Assembly (NCBI RefSeq): GCF_013004645.1
Contig: NZ_JABEME010000001.1
Location: forward strand, 796,718 to 860,717
DNA length: 64,000 bases
Reading direction: 5' to 3'
DNA from: Stenotrophomonas africana
GTDB taxonomy: Bacteria; Pseudomonadota; Gammaproteobacteria; Xanthomonadales; Xanthomonadaceae
In this document: positions 26,317 through 35,771 of the stretch, one piece after another
Numbering within the stretch: position 1 is the stretch's first letter
How the letters are laid out: every line of letters begins with the position of its first letter
Program-made: the position numbers and the translations under genes
The notes under the pieces: generated by a model
Seen by the model: only the letters and a program-made list of their open reading frames with translations
Told to the model about the DNA's origin: nothing
The model's database searches: none

Positions 26317-26338
26317 GTGGATGCCCTAGAATGCCCGT

Positions 26339-27085
26339 ATGACGACGTTGTTCATTTCCGACCTGCATCTGGACCCCAGCCGTCCGGAGATCACCGACCT
26401 GTTCCTGCGCTTCCTGCGCGAACAGGCGCCCGGCGCCGATGCGCTGTACATCCTCGGCGACCTGTTCGAAGCCTGGATCGGCGACGACACGCCCTCGCCT
26501 GCCGCCGATGCGGTGGCCGACGCACTGAAGGTACTATCCGACAGCGGCGTGCCGGTGTACTTCATCCGCGGCAACCGCGACTTCCTGCTCGGTGAAGACT
26601 ATGCGCGCCGTGCCGGCCTGCGCATCCTGCCCGACCCATGCGTGATCGAGCTGTACGGTCGCCCGGTGCTGCTGCAGCACGGTGACCTGCTGTGCACGGA
26701 CGACATCCCCTACCAGCAGTTTCGTGCACAGACGCGCGACCCGGTGTTTCAGGCGCAGTTCCTGTCGCAGCCGCTGGCCGCGCGCATCGCCTTCGCGCAG
26801 AAGGCACGCGACGCCAGCCAGGCTCGCCAGTCGGAAATGAAGCAGGGCGATCGTGCGCAGTTCGAGACCGTGACCGATGTGGCCCCGGCCGAAGTCGATG
26901 CCACCTTCGTGCGCCATGGCGTGGACACCATGATCCACGGCCACACCCATCGCCCGGCGGTGCACACGCTGCAGGCCGGTGGCCGCACCTGCAACCGCAT
27001 CGTGCTGGGCGACTGGTACGAGCAGGGATCGGTGCTGCGCGTGGATGCCGGCGGCTGGTCGCTGGATACGCTCGCGCGCCAATGA
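26339..27085 (+). CDS. lpxH: UDP-2,3-diacylglucosamine diphosphatase
   Basis: 248 aa. Fourth step of lipid A synthesis: cleaves UDP-2,3-diacylglucosamine to lipid X and UMP at the inner membrane. The calcineurin-like metal set is complete: SDLHLD (7-12), [27 protein letters not shown] and HGHTHRPA. Length matches E. coli LpxH. The ATG follows 22 nt after a SMAG monomer. The neighbouring glycosyltransferase and PAP2 genes also point to envelope lipids. Confidence 0.95.
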   Translation: MTTLFISDLHLDPSRPEITDLFLRFLREQAPGADALYILGDLFEAWIGDDTPSPAADAVADALKVLSDSGVPVYFIRGNRDFLLGEDYARRAGLRILPDPCVIELYGRPVLLQHGDLLCTDDIPYQQFRAQTRDPVFQAQFLSQPLAARIAFAQKARDASQARQSEMKQGDRAQFETVTDVAPAEVDATFVRHGVDTMIHGHTHRPAVHTLQAGGRTCNRIVLGDWYEQGSVLRVDAGGWSLDTLARQ

Positions 27086-27096
27086 TGGATCGCAGG

Positions 27097-27166
27097 GTGC
27101 CGACCAAGGTTGGCGTCTACCCGGGCAGGTGCACACACCCGGGTAGACGCCGCCGCTGGTCGGCAC
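27097..27166. repeat. Long inverted repeat between convergent genes
   Basis: Nested arms: GTGCCGACCA/TGGTCGGCAC outside and GGCGTCTACCCGGG/CCCGGGTAGACGCC inside, with short internal mismatched segments. The GTAG in the inner arm suggests fused SMAG units. It lies between lpxH and the convergent protease gene, so it may also end both transcripts. Confidence 0.75.
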
Positions 27167-27172
27167 TTGGCC

Positions 27173-28426
27173 TCAGCGGAAGGCCGCGATGGTGGCCTTG
27201 GTATTGACCAGCACGCGCTGGTTGTCGGCGGTACTGGCATTGCCCATCGGGATGCCGTTGTAGCTGATGTTCGGGTTGGACCAGTAGTTCAGGCGCGGGC
27301 AGCTACGGGTGCAGTTGTAGGCCATGATCGTGCGCCAACCGGTGCCGGTGGCTGGCTCGTAGCGATAGCCGTGGCCATAGGCGTAGGGCGAGGTGCTCGA
27401 GTCGGTGGCGATGTCATGCCGCGCGCTCTGCAGATGGCCGATCTCGTGCGCGAATGAGTAGTAGCCGGTTGCGCAATCCCAGTACACCGCAGCGAACGCC
27501 GTCGACGCCGTCGAGCCGATCCCCGACGCCAGGCCGCAGTACGCCGTGTTGTTGATCAGCAGCACGCCCACGTCTGCCGTGTAGGTGTTTCGACTGGTGT
27601 GGATGCTGTCCATGTAGCCGTCGCTGGTGCCACGGAAGCGCGCGAGATCAGTATCGAAGCTGCCCGATTCGGTGTAGTTGGTGGTCTCGTAGCGGGCCAG
27701 TTCCATGGTGATGCCGACGTTGCTGTTGACATAACCCTGGTTGGATTCGGCCACCGCCAGCTGCACCAGCGACTGCATGTTGCCGCCATAAGCCGTTACC
27801 GCTGCATTGGTCGCCACCACCAGCACGCGGATGGTAGCCGGGCTACCGGACGAGGCCTGCGCGATGCCGATGCGATCGTTGTTGCCCATCGGGATTTTCG
27901 GCAGCTGGTTGTAGTCGGCCGGATGATCGGCCGGCATCCGCGATTCATCCACTTCCACCAGTACATGGCGGTTGCCCAGCGGGCGCAGGCGATACAGCTT
28001 GCCGTCCTTGCGGATCGAACCGGTGATGGTGTTGCCCGAGCGCACCAGGATCAGCGAATTGCCCGGATCGTCCTGGCCATTGGACGTGGCGGCGGTCAGC
28101 TTGTCCGAGGGTGAGCGGAACTGGCCGTACCAGATGCTGCCGCCATCAGGCAGTGCTTCAACCTTGCTGCGCACCGCCTGCACGCGCTGGCCAAGCAGTT
28201 CGAACTCCAGCTGCGGCTGCGCGGTGGCAGCAGCATCGACACGCACTTCCTGTACCGTCGCCGTGGACGGGGTGGCCAGCAGCTTGCCCAGCGCGGGCTC
28301 ACTGTTGGCCGATGCCCGGCTGATGACCGTCACCGGCTCGAACAACGGTGCCGCGTGCGCGGCCGCCGCCACCGACAAACCCAACACCAGGCCACCTGCC
28401 GCTTTGCCAATCGATCTGGACAACAT
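27173..28426 (-). CDS. Secreted zinc metalloprotease (M12/M72-like)
   Basis: 417 aa from ATG 28426, preceded by AAGGAG. The signal peptide ends AHA (residue 26), then comes a propeptide-like part of about 170 residues. The catalytic domain starts near TIRVLVVATN, with zinc motif HEIGHLQSARH (His327, Glu328, His331, His337) and a Met-turn (IMAYNC). This matches the extended HExxH-x5-H metzincin pattern; the closest named type I can suggest is the peptidyl-Asp (M72) group. Cys pairs in the catalytic domain fit an exported enzyme. A DUF2235 gene is transcribed divergently. Confidence 0.85.
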   Translation of the reverse strand: MLSRSIGKAAGGLVLGLSVAAAAHAAPLFEPVTVISRASANSEPALGKLLATPSTATVQEVRVDAAATAQPQLEFELLGQRVQAVRSKVEALPDGGSIWYGQFRSPSDKLTAATSNGQDDPGNSLILVRSGNTITGSIRKDGKLYRLRPLGNRHVLVEVDESRMPADHPADYNQLPKIPMGNNDRIGIAQASSGSPATIRVLVVATNAAVTAYGGNMQSLVQLAVAESNQGYVNSNVGITMELARYETTNYTESGSFDTDLARFRGTSDGYMDSIHTSRNTYTADVGVLLINNTAYCGLASGIGSTASTAFAAVYWDCATGYYSFAHEIGHLQSARHDIATDSSTSPYAYGHGYRYEPATGTGWRTIMAYNCTRSCPRLNYWSNPNISYNGIPMGNASTADNQRVLVNTKATIAAFR

Positions 28427-28646
28427 TGCGTCGCTCCTTGAATGATGTGAACAGCGTTGATGCAGCACGCCCGGGGTTTGCCGGGTTTGGCCATATGGCC
28501 TGCGCGGGTCCTGTGAATTCAATAGAGGATGGGAATGAAAATCAGGAACTGTGATCGACCGCATCTGCGTTAAGTAAGGTCAAAAGCGTCACTACACTTC
28601 GCCAATACACCGCTTTCGCGCTACCGTGACACAGCCACGACGGGAC

Positions 28647-30110
28647 ATGCACATGGCACCATCGCAGGACATGGACGAAGATGTCGGCTTGCTGCGGATC
28701 GGCCTGTTCTTCGATGGCACCCGCAACAACGCACACAACCTGGCGCGTGGTCGACCCCAGCTGCCGCAACCACGCCCAGCGCAGCTGCGCGCGGATGACG
28801 ATTCGACCTACCAGAGCCGGCTGACCAGCAGCTACGACAACGGCCTGACCAACATCGCCCGCCTGCAGCAGCTGTATCCGGACAGCCGCCGCGATGCGAT
28901 GGCCACGCCTTCGCTGTCGATCTACGTGGAAGGCGTGGGTACCCGCGATGACGCCGACGACGATCTGATCGGGCTGGCCTTCGGTATCGGTGCCAGCGGC
29001 GTGCGGGCGAAAGTGCAGCGCGCGCTGCAGCTGCTGTTGCCGGCCGCGCTGGCGGAACTGTCCACGCGCTGGCGGCAGCCGCTGCGTGGCGTGCAGCTGG
29101 ATTTGTTCGGGTTTTCGCGAGGCGCTGCCGCGGCACGTGACATCGCCAACCAGCTGCAGGACTGGGACAGCGCGCACTGGCGCCAGCTGCTGCAGGCCTC
29201 AGGCCTTGGCTGTGCAACCGACTTCGCACCTGCCACGCCGGTGCTTCGCTTCATGGGTCTGTTCGACACCGTGGTCGCGGTCAATGGCGGCCGCGCTGAT
29301 GAACAGCCACAACTGGCTCTGCGCAGTGGCATCGCCGCCCGCGTAGTGCAGCTCACCGCGCGCGATGAACATCGCCAGCACTATCCGCTGACGAGCGTGG
29401 CGCCGCCATTCACCGAGATCGCCCTGCCCGGTGTGCACGCCAACATCGGGGGCGGCTACAACCAGTTGGAAGAAGGCCCCAAGCTGCTCAGCCGCCCACG
29501 CCGCCAGCAGCTGCGCCGCCCCGCCCTTGCCGACTACCAGATCCCGCCGCTGGCGATGCTGAAGGCCACCACGGCCTACGCCGAAACGCAGGCCGATGCC
29601 GAACGCTGGCGCCAGCAGTTGGGCGTCGACCAAAAGGAAGTCTGGGTGGATGTCTGGCACCAATGGCAACAGCAACGTCGCGCCGGCAGCCGCAGCGTGC
29701 TGTTGTCACCGGTGCTGTATGTGACCGCCGCGGTGGTGCTGCGTCGGCGCATCGACTGGCGTTACCAGCTGATCGCACTGCGGGTGATGCAGCAGCAGGC
29801 CATCGATGCCGGCGTGCAATGGACTGCCAACGCAACCGAAGTGCCCGGCTGGGAGCTGCCATCCACCCTGCAGCCGATCGCCCGGCGCCTGGTGGCCGGA
29901 CAGCCGCTGACGCAGACACAGGAGGCGCTGCTGCGGCGGCGCTACCTGATGCAGTCGGCGCACTGGAACTTCGATGCACTGGGCGATACTGCACTGACCT
30001 ACGCCGCCGATGCCGGTGTCAGCGAACTGCCGTACCGACCGGGGCCCGGACTGTTCTACATCAACCGGCCGACGGTGGATGGCAAGCGCGTGGTGTTGCC
30101 GAACGCCTGA
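28647..30110 (+). CDS. DUF2235-domain alpha/beta hydrolase (Tle-like phospholipase)
   Basis: 487 aa from ATG 28647 (GTG at 28626 would add 7 residues). The family opening LFFDGTRNN is at residues 20-28, the nucleophile elbow GFSRGA at 155-160 (Ser157), and an Asp/His region with PGVHANIGGGY further on. DUF2235 proteins include type VI secretion phospholipase effectors. No signal peptide and no immunity, VgrG or other secretion gene is next to it, so its target is open. The reading frame ends 1 nt before the perfect palindrome at 30112. Confidence 0.8.
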   Translation: MHMAPSQDMDEDVGLLRIGLFFDGTRNNAHNLARGRPQLPQPRPAQLRADDDSTYQSRLTSSYDNGLTNIARLQQLYPDSRRDAMATPSLSIYVEGVGTRDDADDDLIGLAFGIGASGVRAKVQRALQLLLPAALAELSTRWRQPLRGVQLDLFGFSRGAAAARDIANQLQDWDSAHWRQLLQASGLGCATDFAPATPVLRFMGLFDTVVAVNGGRADEQPQLALRSGIAARVVQLTARDEHRQHYPLTSVAPPFTEIALPGVHANIGGGYNQLEEGPKLLSRPRRQQLRRPALADYQIPPLAMLKATTAYAETQADAERWRQQLGVDQKEVWVDVWHQWQQQRRAGSRSVLLSPVLYVTAAVVLRRRIDWRYQLIALRVMQQQAIDAGVQWTANATEVPGWELPSTLQPIARRLVAGQPLTQTQEALLRRRYLMQSAHWNFDALGDTALTYAADAGVSELPYRPGPGLFYINRPTVDGKRVVLPNA

Positions 30111-30111
30111 A

Positions 30112-30176
30112 AAAAGGGGACGGAGGGGATTAAGTCGTTTGTGGCACAAACGACTTAATCCCCTCCGTCCCCTTTT
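30112..30176. repeat. Perfect 32-bp palindrome between convergent genes
   Basis: Arms 30112-30143 and 30145-30176 pair without a mismatch around a single central base. The outer part reads AAAAGGGGACGGAGGGGATT and its complement, so each strand ends in TTTT and the structure can terminate both convergent genes. Its length and the embedded TTAAGTCGTTTGTG sequence go beyond an ordinary terminator and suggest a REP-like mobile palindrome. Confidence 0.92.
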
Positions 30177-30178
30177 CT

Positions 30179-31003
30179 TCAACCGGCCTGTTCAACCAGG
30201 TTGGCGAGCTCATCCGCATCAAAGCCGGCCAGCAGGCGCGCTTCGATGTTGAACGGTCCATGCAGGTAGCCGCCGGCGTACTCCACCAGCAGTTCCTTGA
30301 ACCGCGCGCGCGGCTCGACGCCGGCGCGATCGCAGTACCAGCGGTACCAGCGCGAGCCGGCGGCAACGTGCGCCACTTCTTCGCGCAGGATCACTTCCAG
30401 CACGTCGGCGGTCTCGCCATCGCCGACATTGCGCAGCTTCTCGATCATGCCCGGCGTCACGTCCAGGCCGCGCGCTTCAAGCACGCGCGGCACCAGCGCC
30501 ATGCGCGCCAGGCCGTCATGCGCCGTCTTTTCGCACATCTCCCACAGGCCGTTGTGCGCGGGGAAGTCGGCGTAGTCGTGGCCATGCGCCTGCAGGCGCT
30601 CCCGCAGCAGCATGAAGTGCCGCGATTCGTCGTCCGCACAGCTGACCCAGTCGGCATGGAACGCCGACGGCAGGCCACGGAAGCGGTACACCGCATCCCA
30701 GGCCAGGTCGATCGCATTGAGCTCGATATGGGCGATGGCGTGGATGAAGGCAGCACGGCCTTCCACGCCGCCCAGTCCGCGCCGCGGCACTTCACGCGGA
30801 TGCACCAGCACCAGCTGCGCCGGCCGGCCGGGCATGCGGATCGGCTCTGGCGGCGGTGCATCGGCCGCCACCTTCAGGCGGCCGGCACGGAACGCGGCGG
30901 CATAGGCCTGGGTCAGCACCACCTTGCGCAGCGGGTCGGCTTCGGCCAGGCACTGCTGCGCAGCGCGCAGCAGGTCGCCACCAACGTCGGGCACGTCAAC
31001 CAC
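30179..31003 (-). CDS. DUF455 ferritin-like protein
   Basis: 274 aa from GTG 31003, 9 nt after the purF stop. Helical protein with repeated carboxylate/His pairs (HIELNAIDLAWD, DDESRHF, EEVAHV), as in di-iron ferritin-like four-helix bundles. The family is distantly related to the MiaE tRNA hydroxylases; the actual substrate is not known. It is the last gene of the purF operon and ends 2 nt before the palindrome. Confidence 0.85.
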   Translation of the reverse strand: MVDVPDVGGDLLRAAQQCLAEADPLRKVVLTQAYAAAFRAGRLKVAADAPPPEPIRMPGRPAQLVLVHPREVPRRGLGGVEGRAAFIHAIAHIELNAIDLAWDAVYRFRGLPSAFHADWVSCADDESRHFMLLRERLQAHGHDYADFPAHNGLWEMCEKTAHDGLARMALVPRVLEARGLDVTPGMIEKLRNVGDGETADVLEVILREEVAHVAAGSRWYRWYCDRAGVEPRARFKELLVEYAGGYLHGPFNIEARLLAGFDADELANLVEQAG

Positions 31004-31012
31004 GCCTGGACC

Positions 31013-32479
31013 TCAGGCGCGGCGCTTGTGCTTGGCATCGTCCGAACGCAGCTGCTGGATGCGCTCGAAGTAGCCCGGCTCGATACCGGTCGGGTAGTGG
31101 CCGTTGAAGCAGGACGAATCGAAGTTGCGCAGCGCCGGATTGCCCTCGCTCACCGCCGCTTCCATGTCTTCCAGATCCTGGTAGATCAGCCAGTCGCAGC
31201 CCAGGTGGGCTTCGATCTCTTCCACGGTGCGGTTGTGCGCGACCAGCTCTTCGGCCGCCGGCATGTCGATGCCGTAGATGTTCGGGTAGCGCACCGGCGG
31301 CGCCGCGCTGGCCAGGTAGACCTTGCGCGCGCCTGCATCACGGGCCATCTGCACGATCTGCTGGCTGGTGGTGCCGCGCACGATCGAGTCGTCCACCAGC
31401 AGCACCACACGGTTGCGGAACTCCAGATGGATCGGGTTGAGCTTGCGGCGCACAGACTTCACGCGCTCGCCCTGCCCCGGCATGATGAAGGTGCGGCCGA
31501 TGTAGCGGTTCTTGATGAAGCCCTCGCGGTACTTCACCCCAAGCACGTTGGAGATCTCAAGCGCGGCGTCGCGCGAGGTATCCGGGATCGGGATGATGGT
31601 GTCGATGTCGTGGTCCGGGCGCAGGCGCAGGATCTTCTCGCCCAGCTTGATGCCCATGCGCATGCGCGCCTTGTGCACCGACACGTTGTCGATCATCGAG
31701 TCCGGGCGTGCGAAGTACACGTACTCGAAGATGCACGGGGTGTGCTCGGCCGGCTCGGCGCAGATCTCCGAGAACAGCTCGCCACGCGCGGTGATCACCA
31801 GCGCTTCGCCCGGCTGCACGTCACGCACGCGCTGGAAGCCCAGCACGTCCAGCGCGGCCGACTCGGAGGCCACGATGTACTCATCGCCCTCGGCGTGGCT
31901 GCGCTTGCCCAGCACCAGCGGACGGATGCCGTGCGGGTCGCGGAAGGCGACCAGGCCCAGGCCCAGCACCACGCTGACCACCGCATAGCCACCCTTGCAG
32001 CGGCGGTGCACGCCGGCCACCGCGCGGATCGCGGCTTCCGGGCTCAGCTGGCGCTGCTGTTCCAGTTCGTAGGCGAACACGTTCAGCAGCACTTCGCTGT
32101 CCGAATCGGTGTTGACGTTGCGGCGGTCCTGCTCGAACACCTGCTGGCGCAGGGCTTCGGTATTGATCAGGTTGCCGTTGTGGGCCAGCGCGATGCCGTA
32201 CGGCGAATTGACGTAGAACGGTTGCGCCTCGTCCATGCCTTCCGAACCGGCGGTCGGGTAGCGCACATGGGCGATGCCGACGCTGCCTTCCAGGGTGGAC
32301 ATGGTGCGGGCATCGAACACATCGCGGACCAGGCCGGTGGCCTTCTGCACCCGCAGGCGGCTGCCGTTGACGGTGGCGATGCCTGCCGCGTCCTGGCCGC
32401 GATGCTGGAGGACGGTCAAGCCGTCATACAACTGCCCGGCGACGTTCTGGTTGCCGACGATTCCGACGATGCCACACAT
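31013..32479 (-). CDS. purF: Amidophosphoribosyltransferase
   Basis: 488 aa. First step of purine synthesis: PRPP plus glutamine to phosphoribosylamine. It begins MCGIVGIVG, with Cys2 as Ntn nucleophile once Met is removed. The phosphoribosyltransferase domain carries the PRPP loop [14 protein letters not shown]. It follows cvpA by 58 nt and precedes DUF455 in the order folC-SPOR-cvpA-purF known from gammaproteobacteria. Confidence 0.97.
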   Translation of the reverse strand: MCGIVGIVGNQNVAGQLYDGLTVLQHRGQDAAGIATVNGSRLRVQKATGLVRDVFDARTMSTLEGSVGIAHVRYPTAGSEGMDEAQPFYVNSPYGIALAHNGNLINTEALRQQVFEQDRRNVNTDSDSEVLLNVFAYELEQQRQLSPEAAIRAVAGVHRRCKGGYAVVSVVLGLGLVAFRDPHGIRPLVLGKRSHAEGDEYIVASESAALDVLGFQRVRDVQPGEALVITARGELFSEICAEPAEHTPCIFEYVYFARPDSMIDNVSVHKARMRMGIKLGEKILRLRPDHDIDTIIPIPDTSRDAALEISNVLGVKYREGFIKNRYIGRTFIMPGQGERVKSVRRKLNPIHLEFRNRVVLLVDDSIVRGTTSQQIVQMARDAGARKVYLASAAPPVRYPNIYGIDMPAAEELVAHNRTVEEIEAHLGCDWLIYQDLEDMEAAVSEGNPALRNFDSSCFNGHYPTGIEPGYFERIQQLRSDDAKHKRRA

Positions 32480-32537
32480 GGTGCGAGGTCTCCGCTGGGC
32501 GGTGCCCAGTTACAAGGAAGGTGGCCGTGCCTGGCCT

Positions 32538-33290
32538 TTAGTGGTCGCCGCGCCTGCGGTCGACGTTGGCCGGATCGCCCGGCTCGATACTGTCCGGCAG
32601 TGCAGGAGCGTCCGGGCGCACTTCGGCCGGATCGTAGGAATCGCCCTGTTCCGCTTTCGCAGGCCGCAGCCATCCGCTGCCTGCCACTACCTGGTTGAGG
32701 ATGCCATTATCGCCTGCCGCGCCCGGCTTTCCCAACCCGCCGCCTGCGTTCTTGCCCAACTCCATCAATGCAGATGGGGACAGGGCGTCGGTCGGCAAGG
32801 CCTTGGGCAGCAGATCGGCCCCGGGAACCTCCCAGTGCGGCAGTTTGCTGTTCATCCAGGCCACCGTGGGGTTCAGCAGCGGGCGCACCGCAGAGCGCTG
32901 CCACGAGGGCTCGGCGGTCAACGGGGTGAAGCTGCCCAGCAGCAGCAGGATCGCGGCGATCAGGCCGCCCCGCACGGCGCCCAGTACCCCGCCCAGCAGG
33001 CGGTCCAGGCTGGTCAACATGCTGCGGTGGACCAGGGCCTTGATGACCATGCCGATCACCGCGACCACGATCATCACGCCGATACCGACCCCCAGGTAGC
33101 CACCGACGAAGTGTTCGCCACCGGGGGCCGCCGGGGCGGCCCACCAATGGGCGGCATCATTGCCGAAGGCGAAGGCCGCCCACGCAGCCAGCAGCCACGA
33201 CAGGGTGCCGATGACGATTCCCACGAAGCCGCGCAGCATCCCCAGCAGGGTGGAGGCGGCGATCACGATCAGCAGCACCACGTCGATCAT
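32538..33290 (-). CDS. cvpA: CvpA family membrane protein
   Basis: 250 aa from ATG 33290. Four hydrophobic segments in the first 140 residues (MIDVVLLIVIAASTLLGMLR and following), then a long Pro/Asp-rich soluble tail of about 100 residues that is longer than in E. coli CvpA (about 160 aa). Family members support colicin V export and envelope stress tolerance, and the gene is next to purF, as in E. coli. The tail has no recognised domain. Confidence 0.92.
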   Translation of the reverse strand: MIDVVLLIVIAASTLLGMLRGFVGIVIGTLSWLLAAWAAFAFGNDAAHWWAAPAAPGGEHFVGGYLGVGIGVMIVVAVIGMVIKALVHRSMLTSLDRLLGGVLGAVRGGLIAAILLLLGSFTPLTAEPSWQRSAVRPLLNPTVAWMNSKLPHWEVPGADLLPKALPTDALSPSALMELGKNAGGGLGKPGAAGDNGILNQVVAGSGWLRPAKAEQGDSYDPAEVRPDAPALPDSIEPGDPANVDRRRGDH

Positions 33291-33336
33291 GGCGCCCCGC
33301 TCCTTCGGCGGCGCTGGCAACGAGGCTGCGCGTGGG

Positions 33337-34377
33337 TCATGGGTGCGGTCGCACCATGCCGGCCACGCCGACCTTGGCGGCGACCTGCGCCTTCAGCTGC
33401 TCGGCATCGCCGCGGTTGGCCACCGGCCCGACGCGGACGCGATGCAGGGTGCCCTTTTCGGTGCGCACCTGTTCGACGAAAGCGCTGAAGCCGGCAGCGC
33501 GGACCTTGTCGCGCAGGGCATTGGCATCGTTGGCCTGACCGAACGCGCCCAGCTGCACAGCAAAGCCGACGCCGCTGGCAGCCGGCGCTGCCGGCGTGGC
33601 CGGGGCCGTTGCCGGCTTGCTGGCGGCGGTCTCCGGCTTCGGCTCGGGCTTCGGGGTTTCGGGCTTCGGCGCCGGCTTCGGCGGCTCGGGCTTGGCTGCC
33701 GGAGCGGTCGCGACCGGCGTACTCGGCGGCAGGCTTTCGCTGCGCACCGGGTTGCTGCTGGCCGAGGGCGCAGTCGCTGCGGACGGGGTACTGGCGCTCG
33801 GCGCAACCGGTGCCGGGGTGGCCGCGACGGGAGCACTGCTGCCAGCCGCGGCATCCAGGGTGATCACTTCGGCCTTCACATCCGCACGGATCTTCACCGC
33901 CTGCAGGCGGGCCGCCTCGGCCTGGGCGCGGTCGGCATACGGCCCGACCCGCACACGCCATGCCTGACGGCCGTTGATGGTGGCGGTCTCGGTGAAGCCC
34001 GCCAGCTGCGAGCGCTTCAGGTAGGCGATCACGGCATCGGCATCGGCCTTGCTGCCGTAGGCACCGAAGGTGACCGCATAGTTGCCGGCAGCGACTGCCG
34101 GCGAAGTATCCACGGTCGGCGGGGTGGCCGGCGTGGCCGCGTCCTGCAGCGGCTTGGCCTGACCGGTCTGCAGGCCGGTGGCACCGCCTGCCGGGGCGAC
34201 CAGCGGCAATTCGCGGGTTTCGAACTGGCCATCGGCGGGCGCATCCGGCGCGGCGATCGGCACATTGGCCACACCGCTGTCGGGTGCGGGTCCCTTGACC
34301 AGCATCGGCAGGAAAATCACGGCCAGCGCCACCAGCACGATGGCACCAATCAGACGCTGTTTCAGAGGCGTATCCAC
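33337..34377 (-). CDS. Double-SPOR-domain membrane protein (DedD-like)
   Basis: 346 aa. One N-terminal transmembrane helix (QRLIGAIVLVALAVIFLPML), a linker, a first SPOR-like repeat (about 98-175, NYAVTFGAYGSKADADA... RVRVGPYADRAQAE), a long Pro/Ala/Lys/Glu-rich linker, and a second SPOR domain (about 268-342, FAVQLGAFGQANDANA... RVRVGPVANRGDAE). SPOR domains bind denuded peptidoglycan at the division site. E. coli DedD, with one SPOR, has the same place between folC and cvpA; two domains is a notable variant. Confidence 0.92.
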   Translation of the reverse strand: MDTPLKQRLIGAIVLVALAVIFLPMLVKGPAPDSGVANVPIAAPDAPADGQFETRELPLVAPAGGATGLQTGQAKPLQDAATPATPPTVDTSPAVAAGNYAVTFGAYGSKADADAVIAYLKRSQLAGFTETATINGRQAWRVRVGPYADRAQAEAARLQAVKIRADVKAEVITLDAAAGSSAPVAATPAPVAPSASTPSAATAPSASSNPVRSESLPPSTPVATAPAAKPEPPKPAPKPETPKPEPKPETAASKPATAPATPAAPAASGVGFAVQLGAFGQANDANALRDKVRAAGFSAFVEQVRTEKGTLHRVRVGPVANRGDAEQLKAQVAAKVGVAGMVRPHP

Positions 34378-34458
34378 GTGAGGCAGGCAACTGTCCGGAG
34401 GTTGCTGACGATTATACGGGTGCCGGACCGGACGGCGTCGGCGTTGGCTGAACGCGGA

Positions 34459-35730
34459 TCAGGCGTCGCCCTGCAGCCATTGCAGGGCTGCAGCGGCGGT
34501 ATGGAACGAGCCGAATACCAGCACGCGGTCGCCGCGCTCGGCCTGGGCCAGCAGCTGCGCCAGTGCCTGTTCGACGGTGTCGGCCAGCGGCGCCTTGGCC
34601 GCCGCCGTGCCGGTCAGGCGCGCCTGCAGCTGGGCGGCGCTCTGCCCACGCGCGCCATCCAGCCCGGCCAGGGTCCACTCGCCCACCACATCCTGCAGCG
34701 CCTGCACCACGCCCACCGCGTCCTTGTCCTGCAGCGCGGCGTACACCGCCAGGGTGCGGCCGGCCGACACCTCGGCCTTCAGCGCACGCGCCAGCTGGCC
34801 CGCCGCCTGCGGGTTGTGGCCCACGTCCACACGGATCTGCACGCCATCCCGTTCGAATGCCTGCATGCGGCCGGAAATGCGCGCTGCCGCGATCCCGGCG
34901 GCCCACGCCGCACGCGGCACCGGCTTGTCCAGCGCGCGCAGAGCGGCGATGGCGGCGCCCGCATTGGCCAGCTGGATCGGGCCGGCCAGCGCCGGGGTCG
35001 GCAGCTCCATGCGCAGGCCGACATCCCGCCAGCGCCAGCGCTGGGCATCGATCGGTTCATAGAAATAGTCGCTGCCGCCGCGGATCGCGTTGGCACCCAC
35101 CAGATAGGCACGCGCCAGCACGCTGGACGGCGGATCGGTCTCGCCCAGGATCACCGGCTTCCAGCCACGGATGATGCCGGCCTTCTCGGCGCCGATCGCT
35201 TCGCGGTCCTCGCCCAGCCACTCGGCATGGTCGATGTCGACGGTGGTGATCACCGCCACGTCGGCGTCGACGATGTTGACCGCATCGAGGCGCCCGCCCA
35301 GGCCCACTTCCAGTACCGCCAGGTCCAGCCCGGCGTCGGCGAACAGCTGCAGCGCAGCCAGCGTGCCGTACTCGAAATAGGTCAGCGTGATCTCGCCACG
35401 CGCGGCCTCGATGGCGTTGAACGCGGCGACCAGCGCCGCATCGTCCACGTCCTGCCCGTCGATGCGCACGCGCTCGTTGTAGCGCAGCAGGTGCGGCGAC
35501 GTGTACGCGCCGACCTTCCAACCGGCAGCACGACCGATGGCCTCGATGAAGGCGACAGTGGAGCCCTTGCCGTTGGTGCCACCGACCACGATGGTGCGCC
35601 CGGCCGGCGCGCCAAGACCCATCGCCGTGGCCACGGCGCGCACGCGCTCCAGGCCCATGTCGATGGTCGCCGGGTGCTGGCGTTCAATGTAATCCAGCCA
35701 ATCGGCCAGGGTGGTCGGGGTGTTCGTCAC
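34459..35730 (-). CDS. folC: Folylpolyglutamate/dihydrofolate synthase
   Basis: 423 aa from GTG 35730 (GGAAG upstream), a normal family length; an in-frame ORF running to 36156 overlaps the next gene and is not real there. ATP-binding loop GGTNGKGST (50-58), then the Mur-ligase-type central domain and C-terminal domain. It adds glutamate to dihydropteroate and to folates. It opens the conserved stretch folC-SPOR-cvpA-purF, with the phosphatase gene just upstream. Confidence 0.95.
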   Translation of the reverse strand: MTNTPTTLADWLDYIERQHPATIDMGLERVRAVATAMGLGAPAGRTIVVGGTNGKGSTVAFIEAIGRAAGWKVGAYTSPHLLRYNERVRIDGQDVDDAALVAAFNAIEAARGEITLTYFEYGTLAALQLFADAGLDLAVLEVGLGGRLDAVNIVDADVAVITTVDIDHAEWLGEDREAIGAEKAGIIRGWKPVILGETDPPSSVLARAYLVGANAIRGGSDYFYEPIDAQRWRWRDVGLRMELPTPALAGPIQLANAGAAIAALRALDKPVPRAAWAAGIAAARISGRMQAFERDGVQIRVDVGHNPQAAGQLARALKAEVSAGRTLAVYAALQDKDAVGVVQALQDVVGEWTLAGLDGARGQSAAQLQARLTGTAAAKAPLADTVEQALAQLLAQAERGDRVLVFGSFHTAAAALQWLQGDA

Positions 35731-35771
35731 GGCAGTGCTTCCAGCAGGTACAGGTGGTTCGGTGTGGCGGG

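Noticed and set aside
30260..32698. An 812-codon plus-strand frame opposite DUF455 and purF
   Set aside because: Antisense to two conserved genes, His/Arg/Gly-rich composition and no domain, so a codon-bias artefact.
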